This document shows positions 15,716-24,423 of a stretch of 37,668 nt of DNA, in pieces. The stretch covers positions 1 to 37,668 of the forward strand of contig UQML01000017.1 in assembly GCA_900542265.1 (NCBI GenBank). The letters run 5' to 3'. Numbering within the stretch: position 1 is the first letter of the stretch; every line of letters begins with the position of its first letter. Below the pieces are notes generated by a model, which saw only the letters and a program-made list of their open reading frames with translations, did no database searches and was not told the origin of the DNA. The position numbers were made by a program, and so were the translations under genes. Source of the DNA: an uncultured Eggerthella sp. (GTDB lineage Bacteria; Actinomycetota; Coriobacteriia; Coriobacteriales; Eggerthellaceae).

Positions 15716-16693
15716 ATGGAAAAGGCGTTTTTGGGAATTGATATTGGATCAATCTCGACCAAAGGCGTAGTGATTGATGAGACGGGAACCATTATGGCGC
15801 GTTCTTATCTTTGGACTGAAGGTAATCCAACCGATGCTACCCGTCGTGTCGTGGAAGATCTCAAAAAACAAATGGAAGATACAGGTCAGTTTGACACCTA
15901 TGAAGTGATGGCAGTGGGTACAACGGGATCTGCGCGAAGGCTTGTGGGCGCTGTTCTTGATGCAGCGGTTATTAAAAATGAGATTACGGCACATGCGGTA
16001 GGTACTACACATCTTCATCCCGATGTACGTACGATCTTAGAGATAGGTGGTCAGGACTCCAAGATTATTTGTATTGAAGGTGGCGTTGCAACTGATTATG
16101 CCATGAACACGCTGTGTGCAGCAGGAACGGGCTCGTTTTTGTCGAGTCAGGCTCATCGCCTTGGTGTTGAAGTTGAAGACTTTGGGGCGATTGCGCTTAC
16201 CTCTAAAAAACCTGCTAACATTGCGGCCCGTTGTACGGTATTTGCTGAGTCTGATTTGGTGCATAAGCTCCAGGTGGGATACCCGCGCGAGGATGTTATT
16301 GCAGGTCTATGTAGAGCGGTCGCTACCAATTACCTTAATAATGTTGGAAAGGGCAAGCGTATTGTGGAGCCTGTGGTATTCCAAGGCGGCGTGTCCAAAA
16401 ATATTGGTGTGGTGAAAGCCTTTGAAGACGCGCTTGGTGCACCCGTACTTGTGGATCCTGACGGACACCTGATGGGAGCTTATGGCGCTGCCCTTCTTGC
16501 AGCTGATTCACCTTCAGCTACATGGCATCCCTTCGCGTTTGATATTAGTGATTTTGAATTTATAACGCGAGAAGTAGTATGTCAAAAATGCGCCAATCAT
16601 TGTGAGATTGTATGTGTATATAAAGACGATGAGTTGATTGATTCCTGGGGCAATCGTTGCGATAAAGGCGCAATTCGCATCAAAAAGAAGTAG
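15716..16693 (+). CDS. BadF/BadG/BcrA/HgdC-type ATPase activase with C-terminal Cys motif
   Basis: A 325-residue ASKHA-fold ATPase that would donate ATP-driven low-potential electrons to a dehydratase/reductase partner. Phosphate motif GIDIGSISTKGVV lies at residues 7-19, and the second site is ILEIGGQDSK (107-116). The two cysteines that share a [4Fe-4S] cluster across the homodimer are at 134 (NTLCAAGTGSF) and 173 (ARCTVFAESD). GGVSKN follows. About 40 extra residues at the end carry CQKCANHC, a further Cys and GNRCDKG, a probable zinc or Fe-S knuckle that is absent from short activases such as the one at 23497. It is the third gene of the split activase/DUF2229 operon, 89 bp after the second. 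Confidence 0.88.
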   Translation: MEKAFLGIDIGSISTKGVVIDETGTIMARSYLWTEGNPTDATRRVVEDLKKQMEDTGQFDTYEVMAVGTTGSARRLVGAVLDAAVIKNEITAHAVGTTHLHPDVRTILEIGGQDSKIICIEGGVATDYAMNTLCAAGTGSFLSSQAHRLGVEVEDFGAIALTSKKPANIAARCTVFAESDLVHKLQVGYPREDVIAGLCRAVATNYLNNVGKGKRIVEPVVFQGGVSKNIGVVKAFEDALGAPVLVDPDGHLMGAYGAALLAADSPSATWHPFAFDISDFEFITREVVCQKCANHCEIVCVYKDDELIDSWGNRCDKGAIRIKKK

Positions 16694-16776
16694 CCGTTGT
16701 TACATTCTTAAAACCAATCAAACCAATAACTAAATAGCTTTTGTCACTATGGGAAGAGATTATTCTTAATTATCTC

Positions 16777-16804
16777 TTGCATAATTAGTGCTAAATAGTA
16801 ACAT
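16777..16804 (+). promoter_or_regulatory. Candidate promoter of the SDR-OYE-TRAP operon
   Basis: TTGCAT (16777-16782) and TAACAT (16799-16804) are spaced by 16 bases. The -10 overlaps the first bases of the large palindromic operator, so a bound repressor would block RNA polymerase. Confidence 0.5.
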
Positions 16805-16840
16805 AACGTGTTACATAACATGTTATGTAACACGTTATGT
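16801..16840. promoter_or_regulatory. Perfect 40-bp palindrome, triple TetR-type operator
   Basis: The 40 bases equal their own reverse complement. They contain three TAACNNGTTA units at exact 12-base intervals: TAACGTGTTA (16804-16813), TAACATGTTA (16816-16825) and TAACACGTTA (16828-16837). The same core occurs upstream of aroE2/MFS (31379-31393) and between aroD and aroE1 (27790-27804). The likely ligand is the TetR-family regulator encoded at 28847-29473. It lies 38 bp before the SDR start codon. Confidence 0.85.
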
Positions 16841-16878
16841 AAAAAGGAGAGAAAAGAAAAATCAATAAAGGGGGAACT

Positions 16879-17661
16879 ATGAACGCCGAAAAAGGACGAG
16901 TGATTGTAGTTACGGGGGCGGCAAAGCCTGATGGAATCGGCGCAAAAACATGTCAAACCTTTATTGATAAAGAGCCTAATTGCCACCTGGTTGTTCTTGA
17001 TATTCTTGACGACCGCGTTGTTGAGTGGGCAGAAGGCTACCCTAACGTAACGTATCTTCATACTGATGTTGCTTCTAAAGAGAGCGTTATTGCCGCTAGG
17101 GATTACATCATGGAACATTTTGGTGCAATTGATGTATTGGTCTGCGGATCCGCTTATCAAGGTGCAGGGAGTCTTCCTTTGGCTGAGCTTTCTGAAGAAA
17201 GCTGGAAGGCATGCATCGACGTAAACCTTACGGGAACATTTTTTTGTTGCCAAGTATTGGGTGGCTGCATGCTTGATAGGGGTGGGGTGATAGTCAATAT
17301 TGCTTCTATGGGTGGCGTAAATCCTATCTTTATTTCAGGATCATATTCGCCTTCAAAAGCGGGTGTGATTATGCTCTCGAAACAGCTCGCTGGCGAGTGG
17401 GGGCCGCGTGGAGTTCGTGTTAATGTTGTGGCTCCTGGACATACCTATACCGACATCAATCGCGAGCGTATTGATAAGCCGGGTGCTCGCGAGAAACGCA
17501 ATGCTATGACACCTTTAGGTCGTGTTGGCGTTCCTGCAGATCAGGCCAATGCAATTTACTTTTTAGCAAGCCCTGAAGCTGATTACATAACTGGTTCAGT
17601 TCTTTTGGTTGATGGCGGTATGACCATCAATACGCTTGCTCCTCTTATGACGGCATTTTAA
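16879..17661 (+). CDS. Short-chain dehydrogenase/reductase of the TetR-controlled operon
   Basis: A 260-residue SDR. The cofactor motif TGAAKPDGIG (12-21) carries a two-residue insertion relative to TGxxxGIG. Asp41 (VVLDILD) after the second strand predicts NAD(H). Catalytic Ser143, Tyr156 and Lys160 (YSPSK) are present. The usual NNAG motif is replaced by CGSA (residues 89-92), which is odd for an active SDR. PGHTYTDI and VDGG complete the fold. The start has GGGGG four bases upstream. First gene of a probable operon with the OYE (23 bp downstream) and the TRAP genes, directly behind the palindromic operator. It probably oxidises or reduces a ring hydroxyl of the imported substrate (inference). 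Confidence 0.87.
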   Translation: MNAEKGRVIVVTGAAKPDGIGAKTCQTFIDKEPNCHLVVLDILDDRVVEWAEGYPNVTYLHTDVASKESVIAARDYIMEHFGAIDVLVCGSAYQGAGSLPLAELSEESWKACIDVNLTGTFFCCQVLGGCMLDRGGVIVNIASMGGVNPIFISGSYSPSKAGVIMLSKQLAGEWGPRGVRVNVVAPGHTYTDINRERIDKPGAREKRNAMTPLGRVGVPADQANAIYFLASPEADYITGSVLLVDGGMTINTLAPLMTAF

Positions 17662-17684
17662 AGGGACGGTATTGAGGTAGTGCC

Positions 17685-19799
17685 ATGGCAGTGCAAACAT
17701 TTCATACCCTTCTTTCTCCCATCCAAGTGGGCAATCGTGTTCTTAAAAACCGCATTGTTAAAACCGCGGCGGGGTCACGGTATTGGTCTCAAGATGGTTT
17801 TGTGACAGAACGGGTCAAAGCGCTTTTTGATCACATTAGTGCAGGCGGCGCTGCTATGGTCTCGGTTGATACGATGTCCTTTATGCCGTGGGGTGATGCA
17901 AAATTTACCATGGGTGGAGTATGGGATGATAAGTTTTTACCGGGTCTTACAGAGTTAGTAGATCTCGTTCATGCTAATGGTGCGCTTATTATTGCTCAGC
18001 TTCATCACGCAGGTCCTGCTGATGTGATTGATCCTGTTGGTCCTTCGCGTTTAACAGAAGAAGAGATGCCTCTTAATGACCCAATTCCTCGAGAGCTTTC
18101 TGTGGAAGAAATAGCGTCTATGAAGCAACACTATTTTGAAGCAGTTAAACGACTGGTAAAAGCTGGATTTGATGGTATCGAAGTACATGCTGCTCATAGC
18201 TATTTTATGGCGAGTTTTTTAACGCGGGTCTGGAATAAGCGGCATGATCAATATGGTATTGATTCGTTTGAAAACAGAACGCGTCTTGCGCGAGAGATTA
18301 TGCAAGGAGTGCGCGCAATTGTGCCCGAGAACTTCTTGATGGGGGTTCGCTTTAATGGCATAGAGTTTGGTAATGAACGAGCTCTCACCATTCCAGAAGC
18401 GCAAGAGATAGCCAAGTTATTTGAAGCCGAAGGCGTAGATTATATGTCTATCACTGGAGAAGGATTTGGGAAGATTCCTTCTCCTATGCTGTATTTGCCT
18501 GCTGATTATTTTCCTTATCCAGAACCTGATCCGTTCATGAAACCCTATATTAAAGATTTTGAAGGCGATGGCGTTCTCATTCCAGCTGCATCTGCGATTA
18601 AAGAAGTGGTCAGTGTGCCGGTGATTTGCGTTGGTCGTCTTGATGAAAACAAGGCTGAGAAAGTGCTTTCAGAGGGTAAGGCTGATATAGCAGGATTCAA
18701 TCGTGCGCTTTGGGCTGATCCGGATATGCCGCGCAAACTTCAAGAAGGGCGGATTGATGAAATCCGCCACTGCAATCGTTGTGCAACATGCGAAGGTGGT
18801 GGAAAGATTGGAACGATGGGTCCGCGCACCTGTCGTGTTAATCCAGCACTTGGTAACTACGATATGGACATTAGCCCTGCTAAAACCAAGAAAAAAGTTA
18901 TGGTTATTGGCGGAGGACCTGCTGGTATGGAAGCGGCTTGCAGCGCGGCGCTCTGTGGTCATGTGGTGTCACTTTTTGAACAATCAAGTCAATTAGGTGG
19001 GCATCTTCCCCTAGCGGCAATGATTAAGGGAACATATCTCGACAATGTAACGTACCTTTATCAATACTTGACCACTATGGTTAAGAAGCTACCTATTACG
19101 GTACATGTACGAACTCACGTAACCCTTGAAACAGTGAGATCATTCAACCCTGATGCAATTATTGTTGCGACAGGTGGACGCTATGATGTAGCCTCTATTC
19201 CAGGGGAAACGCGCAAAAATCATACATCAGTCAACATCTTACAACAGCAAGCAGAGATTCCTTTGCGTATCTTGGGCGGCCATCTTGTGAATAAGGTTAC
19301 TGAGCGCGTTTTGCCTGGGGTGGGTAAAAATGTGGTGGTAGTCGGGACAGGGATAGCGGGTCTCCAAGGCGCTCTTTGGCTAAAAAAGCGAGAAAGAGCT
19401 GTCACTATTGTGGGGTCGGAATCGCAAATTGCCCCCGAGATGCCTCCGCGATACAGAAATCGGTTACTTCCTTGGTTTGATTCTCATGATGTCGACATCA
19501 TGAGTGATGTTCTTTCGCTGAAATTGAAAGACAAACATCTTGAGGTCAATCAGACTTCCGCTGTTGAAAACTCTCAAGAGTACATAAGGGAGTCTGAAGC
19601 AGGGGAAGAAACAAAGCGTGTTCTTGACTGCGATACCGCTATGAGTCTGCCAAGAATGCAAGCTGATGAAGATCTTTGTAACCAATTAAAGCAAGCAGGA
19701 TATGAAGTATATGCTGCTGGATCAGTCCGTGGCGAGGAGAACGATGGGCTTATTGTTGACGCTATCAAAGAGGGGCGTCAGGCGGCTTTATTGCTTTAA
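17685..19799 (+). CDS. Old yellow enzyme-type Fe-S flavoprotein reductase (DCR/BaiCD/enoate reductase family)
   Basis: A 704-residue three-domain oxidoreductase. Residues ~1-350 are a TIM barrel binding FMN, with the active-site segment EVHAAHSYFMASFLT (166-180) followed by NKRHDQYG and ENRTR. A [4Fe-4S] site uses Cys363, 366, 369 and 383 (CNRCATC; the spacing C-x2-C-x2-C-x13-C differs slightly from the C-x2-C-x3-C-x11-C of 2,4-dienoyl-CoA reductase). Residues ~404-704 hold FAD and NAD(P) sites: VMVIGGGPAGMEAA and VVVVGTGIAGLQGA. The family reduces C=C bonds conjugated to a carbonyl or carboxylate, or runs the reverse reaction. In this cluster a dehydroshikimate-like enone or an enoyl-CoA is a plausible substrate (inference). 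The start has GAGG seven bases upstream. Confidence 0.9.
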   Translation: MAVQTFHTLLSPIQVGNRVLKNRIVKTAAGSRYWSQDGFVTERVKALFDHISAGGAAMVSVDTMSFMPWGDAKFTMGGVWDDKFLPGLTELVDLVHANGALIIAQLHHAGPADVIDPVGPSRLTEEEMPLNDPIPRELSVEEIASMKQHYFEAVKRLVKAGFDGIEVHAAHSYFMASFLTRVWNKRHDQYGIDSFENRTRLAREIMQGVRAIVPENFLMGVRFNGIEFGNERALTIPEAQEIAKLFEAEGVDYMSITGEGFGKIPSPMLYLPADYFPYPEPDPFMKPYIKDFEGDGVLIPAASAIKEVVSVPVICVGRLDENKAEKVLSEGKADIAGFNRALWADPDMPRKLQEGRIDEIRHCNRCATCEGGGKIGTMGPRTCRVNPALGNYDMDISPAKTKKKVMVIGGGPAGMEAACSAALCGHVVSLFEQSSQLGGHLPLAAMIKGTYLDNVTYLYQYLTTMVKKLPITVHVRTHVTLETVRSFNPDAIIVATGGRYDVASIPGETRKNHTSVNILQQQAEIPLRILGGHLVNKVTERVLPGVGKNVVVVGTGIAGLQGALWLKKRERAVTIVGSESQIAPEMPPRYRNRLLPWFDSHDVDIMSDVLSLKLKDKHLEVNQTSAVENSQEYIRESEAGEETKRVLDCDTAMSLPRMQADEDLCNQLKQAGYEVYAAGSVRGEENDGLIVDAIKEGRQAALLL

Positions 19800-19895
19800 A
19801 AGAGCCGTGACGTAGTAAAGGTTCCATCCTGCTTTTAGGGTGAAATTTTAAAAATGTAGGGGATTAGAGAGGAAAAGAAGAGGAGGGGAGCAGTA

Positions 19896-20690
19896 GTGGA
19901 AAAAGTAGTAACAGGTAATAACCAAAAGCAAGCTAGTACCACAATGACTGTCATAAAGTGGATTGACAACCACTTTGAAGAGACTCTGCTTATTGTGCTA
20001 CTTGCACTTATGGCTTGCGTTGAACTTCTTCAAGTAGTCGCGCGCAATGTTTCGTTTGTCCAATCGCTTACTTGGGCAGAAGAGTTTTGCCGGTTTACCT
20101 GGATTGCAACGGTATTTATCTCACTGCCTTATACCATTCGTACGGCAACAACCTTGCGTGTAACTGCACTTGCAGAATTGCTGCCTTGGAAAGCTCAAAA
20201 CGTTCTCAATATCGTAATCGATGTTATTAACGTCATCATACTCGCGGTATTAACGTTTTATTCAGTGGAAGTGTTGCAGCGCATCATCTCAAGTGGTGAG
20301 AATTCTCCTGCAATGCTGATGCCTATGTGGATTATGTATCTCATAGTTTTATTGGGATTTGCATTAGGGGTAATCCGCGGCATACAAATGTGTGTCCTCC
20401 ATATTAAATCTATTAACGTTCCGCCAAAAAACAGTATTGAAGCTCAGGTCGAAGAAGAATTGGGCGATGACCTCAAAAATCCCAATGATGCAATTACTGA
20501 TGGCGACCAAGACATTATCGCTGACATTGATATGAAAGCAGCAACGCAAAAGAAACCGCGTGATGTTTTGAATGTGGCGTGGACTGAATCAAGTCGGATA
20601 ACACCCTCAGATGAAAGTGCAGTAAACACTCATGCAGATGAGGATCTGCCTTCGGATGAGGATGTTCATAAGGAAGGGGGTAGAGCATAA
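19896..20690 (+). CDS. dctQ: TRAP transporter small permease (DctQ) with long acidic tail
   Basis: A 264-residue protein whose first ~175 residues form the four-helix DctQ subunit: LLIVLLALMACVELLQVVAR, the WAEEFCRFTWIA motif typical of DctQ, and two later helices. The last ~90 residues are hydrophilic and acidic (EAQVEEELGDDLKNP, DEDLPSDEDVHKEGG), an extension not needed by the family. The start is GTG at 19896, with AGGAGGGG upstream. The stop and the dctM start share one base (TAATG), which indicates translational coupling. With DctM and DctP it forms a Na+- or H+-driven importer of organic acids in the cytoplasmic membrane. Confidence 0.9.
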   Translation: MEKVVTGNNQKQASTTMTVIKWIDNHFEETLLIVLLALMACVELLQVVARNVSFVQSLTWAEEFCRFTWIATVFISLPYTIRTATTLRVTALAELLPWKAQNVLNIVIDVINVIILAVLTFYSVEVLQRIISSGENSPAMLMPMWIMYLIVLLGFALGVIRGIQMCVLHIKSINVPPKNSIEAQVEEELGDDLKNPNDAITDGDQDIIADIDMKAATQKKPRDVLNVAWTESSRITPSDESAVNTHADEDLPSDEDVHKEGGRA

Positions 20691-21979
20691 TGCCAGCAGT
20701 ACTTGTATTTGCCGTTTTCCTTATCGCAATTGCGCTGTCAGTACCTATTGGTATTGCTATGGCTACCGGGGCATTAGCACCTATTACCTTAATGGGTACG
20801 GGCGGCAGTATTCCCCAGCTCATTAACAACACGTTTTCTGGCGCTAATTCGACCCCCTTCCTTGCTATTCCTCTTTTCATCCTTGGTGGCATCATCATGG
20901 CTGAAGGAGGCATTTCAAAGAAACTTTTTAACTTCTTTGCATTCTTTGTCGGGAGATTCCACGGAGGAATTCCTTGCGCCGTTGTTCTAACTTGCCTTTT
21001 CTATGGAGCAATTTCAGGGTCTGGTCCTGCTACGGCAGCAGCAGTTGGTGCAATGTGTGTACCTTTTTTGGTAAGCCTTGGATATGATCGAAAATGGAGC
21101 GCAGCACTGATTGTGGTTGCGGGAAGTTTAGGCGTTATTATTCCGCCGTCAATTCCCTTCATTTTATATTCGTTAGCTACGGGAGTTTCAACAGGCGCAC
21201 TTTTTATTGGTGGTATTTTCCCTGGTATTCTTATCGGTCTCAGTTTGATGATTTATTCCATTATCTACTGTTGGCGTAAAGGCGAAGATAGAGAGCGAAT
21301 TAAAGATGCAATGGATGAGTTGCATAGTGAAGGATTCGGTCATCTGTTTCTTGATAGCTTGCCAGCTCTCTTGTGTCCGGTAATTGTTCTTGGTGGTATT
21401 TATGCTGGCTTTGTTACTCCCACCGAGGCTGCCTGCATCAGCGTCTTCTATGCCTTGATTGTGGCGCTTCTTATTTACCGCACGATAAAGATCAAAGAGA
21501 TTATTCCTATTATGGCTACGGCAGTACGCACGTATGCTGGTCTTGCTTTTGTTTTGGCATTTGCTACTGCATTTGGTCGCGTATTGGCGCTTACCGGTGC
21601 ATCCGCTGCAATCACCTCGTTCATTACGAACACGTTTGGTGATATGTGGATTGCTCTGAGCGTATGCGTAGTACTGTTCTTAATCCTAGGCATGGTTATG
21701 GATACAGGACCAGCCATCATTATCTTGGCACCAATTCTGTTGCCAGGCATGCAGATGATGGGACTTGATCCTGTTCATTTTGGTGTTGTTTTGGTTTGCT
21801 GCTTAGCGATTGGTCTTGCAACGCCACCCTTTGGCCTCAATTTGTTTGTTGTTGCAAACATTGCAGAAGAGAAACCTATGAGTATTGCACGGCGCGCCCT
21901 GCCGTTTATTGCAGCGTTCCTCGTAGCACTTTTGATCATTGTTTACGTCCCAACGGTTTCAACATGGTTTTTAGCATAA
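20690..21979 (+). CDS. dctM: TRAP transporter large permease (DctM)
   Basis: A 429-residue, very hydrophobic protein with about 12 helices, the normal DctM length. Family features include VPIGIAMATGALAPI near the start, PLFILGGIIMAEGGISKKLF, the GSGPATAAAVGAMCVPFL motif, GVIIPPSIPFILYSLATGVSTGALFIGGIFPG (two reentrant-loop segments), FVTPTEAA, and ATPPFGLNLFV near the end. It is the transport channel of the TRAP system and sits between dctQ and dctP. Substrate choice is set mainly by DctP. Confidence 0.96.
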   Translation: MPAVLVFAVFLIAIALSVPIGIAMATGALAPITLMGTGGSIPQLINNTFSGANSTPFLAIPLFILGGIIMAEGGISKKLFNFFAFFVGRFHGGIPCAVVLTCLFYGAISGSGPATAAAVGAMCVPFLVSLGYDRKWSAALIVVAGSLGVIIPPSIPFILYSLATGVSTGALFIGGIFPGILIGLSLMIYSIIYCWRKGEDRERIKDAMDELHSEGFGHLFLDSLPALLCPVIVLGGIYAGFVTPTEAACISVFYALIVALLIYRTIKIKEIIPIMATAVRTYAGLAFVLAFATAFGRVLALTGASAAITSFITNTFGDMWIALSVCVVLFLILGMVMDTGPAIIILAPILLPGMQMMGLDPVHFGVVLVCCLAIGLATPPFGLNLFVVANIAEEKPMSIARRALPFIAAFLVALLIIVYVPTVSTWFLA

Positions 21980-22058
21980 CGATTTAAGTAAGTATTCAAC
22001 AAGCACTCTGCTGGCAGAAGAGCCAGCTGGGGATACAAATTAGTGAAAGGAGAAGAAC

Positions 22059-23171
22059 ATGAGAGGATTAGAGAGGGAGATGAGAAGCAGCCACACCATG
22101 TGGTATAAATTGCTTGCTGTTGCTATGGCGGCGCTCTTAGCGGTATGCATGTTTGCCCTAACAGGTTGCGGCAACGACAACAGTTCATCAAGTTCAGACG
22201 AAGGGGAATTTGCTGATCTTGATCCAGTAACTATTATCTTGGCAGACTGCGCTTCACCTGGTTCATCGGGAAATCTGTGGTCTGAAGACTTTGCAAAACG
22301 AGTTAACGAACTTACTAAAGGAAAAATTACAGTAGATTATCATGGCAACTCAGAGCTTGGTGGAGATGTTGACTTGCTTCGTCAAGAGCAATCCAACGAC
22401 ATTCAGATGGTTTGCGTGCAGCCAGCACCTATGGTTTCTTTCATTCCTGAGTTAGCAGCGTTTGATCTTCCTATGGCTTTTGCACAAAATACTCCTGAGC
22501 AAATCGATACGGTATTAAATGGATCAAATGAGTTCACACAAGATCTTCAGAGTGCGTACGAAAAAGGTAGCTTGCACAATTTGGGCTTCTTACAGGATGG
22601 AACCTATCGTTTAACTACTTCAAACAAGGACCTTCAAAGCTTAGAAGACTTTAAGGGCTTCCAGATTCGCACCATGGAAAACAAGAATCACATGGCATTC
22701 TGGCAAGCATTGGGAGCTGAGCCAACTCCGTTAGCTTTCTCTGAGGTTTATTTTGCATTACAAAATGGCACGGTTGACGGTCAAGAGAATGCAGCTGACA
22801 CTATCGTGGGCGCTTCATTGCAGGAAGTTCAGAAGTATTTAGCAAAGACTAATCACATTCTGTATACCTATAACATGTCAATTAATAAAGATTTTTGGGA
22901 GGGCTTAGACCCTGCATACCAAAATGCAATCACGCAAGCTATTAGCGAATCAGCAGGTGAAATCAAAGGTCAGCTCAAGAGCTTAGACGAGGATTCTATT
23001 CAGACTATCAAAGATGCAGGCGCAACCATTATTGAGTACGATGATGATTTCTATGACTCAATTCTTGCTCTTGAAGGTGTTAAGAATCTTCAAACTGATA
23101 TCAGCAATCAGACTAACGGTTTGAGTGACAAGCTTATTGCTGAACTTGAAACAGCACGCGAGGATAGCTAA
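22059..23171 (+). CDS. dctP: TRAP transporter substrate-binding lipoprotein (DctP)
   Basis: A 370-residue solute-binding protein with a lipoprotein signal peptide: basic start, hydrophobic core LLAVAMAALLAVCMFA and lipobox LTGC with the lipidated Cys37. A Ser/Asp linker follows, then the DctP fold from ~residue 56. The conserved segment FKGFQIRTMENKNHMAFWQALGA contains Arg204, the residue that in DctP proteins binds the ligand's carboxylate; FSEVYFALQNGTVDGQENA follows. This supports a carboxylic-acid ligand. Given the aroD/aroE neighbours, quinate, shikimate or a related hydroxy-acid is inferred. The start has AGGAG six bases upstream. A strong terminator lies ~110 bp downstream. Confidence 0.95.
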   Translation: MRGLEREMRSSHTMWYKLLAVAMAALLAVCMFALTGCGNDNSSSSSDEGEFADLDPVTIILADCASPGSSGNLWSEDFAKRVNELTKGKITVDYHGNSELGGDVDLLRQEQSNDIQMVCVQPAPMVSFIPELAAFDLPMAFAQNTPEQIDTVLNGSNEFTQDLQSAYEKGSLHNLGFLQDGTYRLTTSNKDLQSLEDFKGFQIRTMENKNHMAFWQALGAEPTPLAFSEVYFALQNGTVDGQENAADTIVGASLQEVQKYLAKTNHILYTYNMSINKDFWEGLDPAYQNAITQAISESAGEIKGQLKSLDEDSIQTIKDAGATIIEYDDDFYDSILALEGVKNLQTDISNQTNGLSDKLIAELETAREDS

Positions 23172-23282
23172 ATAAAGCTGTACGCTTTTTAAAAGCTGCA
23201 CCTTTACCTGGACATGACTAGGAAACGAGCGAAATCAAAGCAACGATAGAGGATCGATCCTGGGTATGAGTAGGTAATAAGA

Positions 23283-23333
23283 AAAGGTGCGGAGACATTC
23301 AGTAACACCCCATCTCCGCACCTTTCTTTTTTT
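23283..23333 (+). terminator. Terminator of the SDR-OYE-TRAP operon
   Basis: AAAGGTGCGGAGA (23283-23295) pairs perfectly with TCTCCGCACCTTT (23313-23325) over a 17-base loop. CTTTTTTTG follows. It separates the TRAP operon from the dehydratase genes. The remaining ~160 bp up to the next gene show no clear gene and no operator copy. Confidence 0.93.
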
Positions 23334-23496
23334 GTCGATCGTAATTATTTGAGTGGAGTTCATTCTTGATTATATGTTCTGCAATCTTTTTATCGGAAAC
23401 ACCAACGTGCTGTTTATATAAAAGCAATTAGTTTCTACCTGCGAGAATGCATACCATATAAACAAGATGCATCGCAGTTATAAGAGGGGGGTTCTT

Positions 23497-24288
23497 ATGT
23501 ATGGGCTAGGGATCGATATTGGCTCCACTGCTTCTAAAGTTGTCATTGTTGATGGTGATGGTGAAATAGTTGATTGGGTTGTATGTGATTTAGGAGCGGG
23601 AACTAGCGGCGCAAAACAAGCGCTTAATCAGGTGTTTGCAAAGACTGGTTTAACGTGGGGTGATATTACATATAGCGTTGCGACAGGATATGGTCGTCAG
23701 CGTTTTGACCAGGCAAATAAACAGATTTCAGAAATTTCGTGTCACGCCAAAGGAATGAGCAAGCTTATTCCAGGAACACGAACCATTATTGATATTGGTG
23801 GACAAGACGTTAAAGCTATGCGTTTGCAGCCAGATGGAACACTAGATACTTTTATCATGAACGAAAAGTGCGCTGCAGGTACGGGTCGCTTTCTTGATGT
23901 GATGGCGCGCGTGTTGGAAAGTGATGTTTCTCAACTTAAGGATCTTGACGCTAAAGCAACTGATCCGGTTGAAATCAGTTCAACATGTACGGTGTTTGCA
24001 GAGTCTGAAGTGATTTCACATTTAGCAAATGGAGAGTCCATTCCTGATATTGTTGCAGGGATCCACAATTCAGTAGCACATAGAACCGCGGGATTAGTGC
24101 GTAGGCTTGGTCCGATTGAGGAGCCCATAGCCATGAGTGGGGGTGTTGCGCGCAATACCGGAGCTGTTCATGCTATTGAGCGACAGTTGGAAACATACAT
24201 AGCGGTTTCTGATCTTTGCCAATTGTGCGGTGCATTAGGGGCGGCCTTATATGCTTTAGAACAAGCACAAAAAATGCAGGCTGAGTAG
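23497..24288 (+). CDS. 2-hydroxyacyl-CoA dehydratase activator (HgdC-type ATPase)
   Basis: A 263-residue activase, close to the classical HgdC length. The ATP motifs are GLGIDIGSTASKVV (3-16) and IIDIGGQDVKAM (97-108). The intersubunit [4Fe-4S] cluster cysteines are Cys125 (NEKCAAGTGRFLD) and Cys164 (SSTCTVFAESE). It hydrolyses ATP to push one electron to the dehydratase at very low potential, and is extremely oxygen-sensitive in known members. The start at 23497 is chosen over 23467 because GAGGGGGG lies five bases upstream and the fold begins there. It heads a three-gene unit with the two dehydratase subunits. It is clearly distinct from the longer activase at 15716. Confidence 0.94.
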   Translation: MYGLGIDIGSTASKVVIVDGDGEIVDWVVCDLGAGTSGAKQALNQVFAKTGLTWGDITYSVATGYGRQRFDQANKQISEISCHAKGMSKLIPGTRTIIDIGGQDVKAMRLQPDGTLDTFIMNEKCAAGTGRFLDVMARVLESDVSQLKDLDAKATDPVEISSTCTVFAESEVISHLANGESIPDIVAGIHNSVAHRTAGLVRRLGPIEEPIAMSGGVARNTGAVHAIERQLETYIAVSDLCQLCGALGAALYALEQAQKMQAE

Positions 24289-24423
24289 ATTCGTTTCTTC
24301 ATAGAGAGTTTTTAAAAGACCCATGGTCTTAGATGTTCGCGTGTATATATGCAGGTTTACCTGGGAAGCGAGAAGGGAAATCAGGTAAGGAAGCGCGAAA
24401 CAGATAGAGGAAAAGGAGTTGTT

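Noticed and set aside
16879..19799. Interpretation of the SDR plus OYE pair as a bile-acid (bai) operon
   Set aside because: The family likeness is real, but baiE-, baiF- and baiG-type genes are absent and the neighbours point to quinate/shikimate-type acids.
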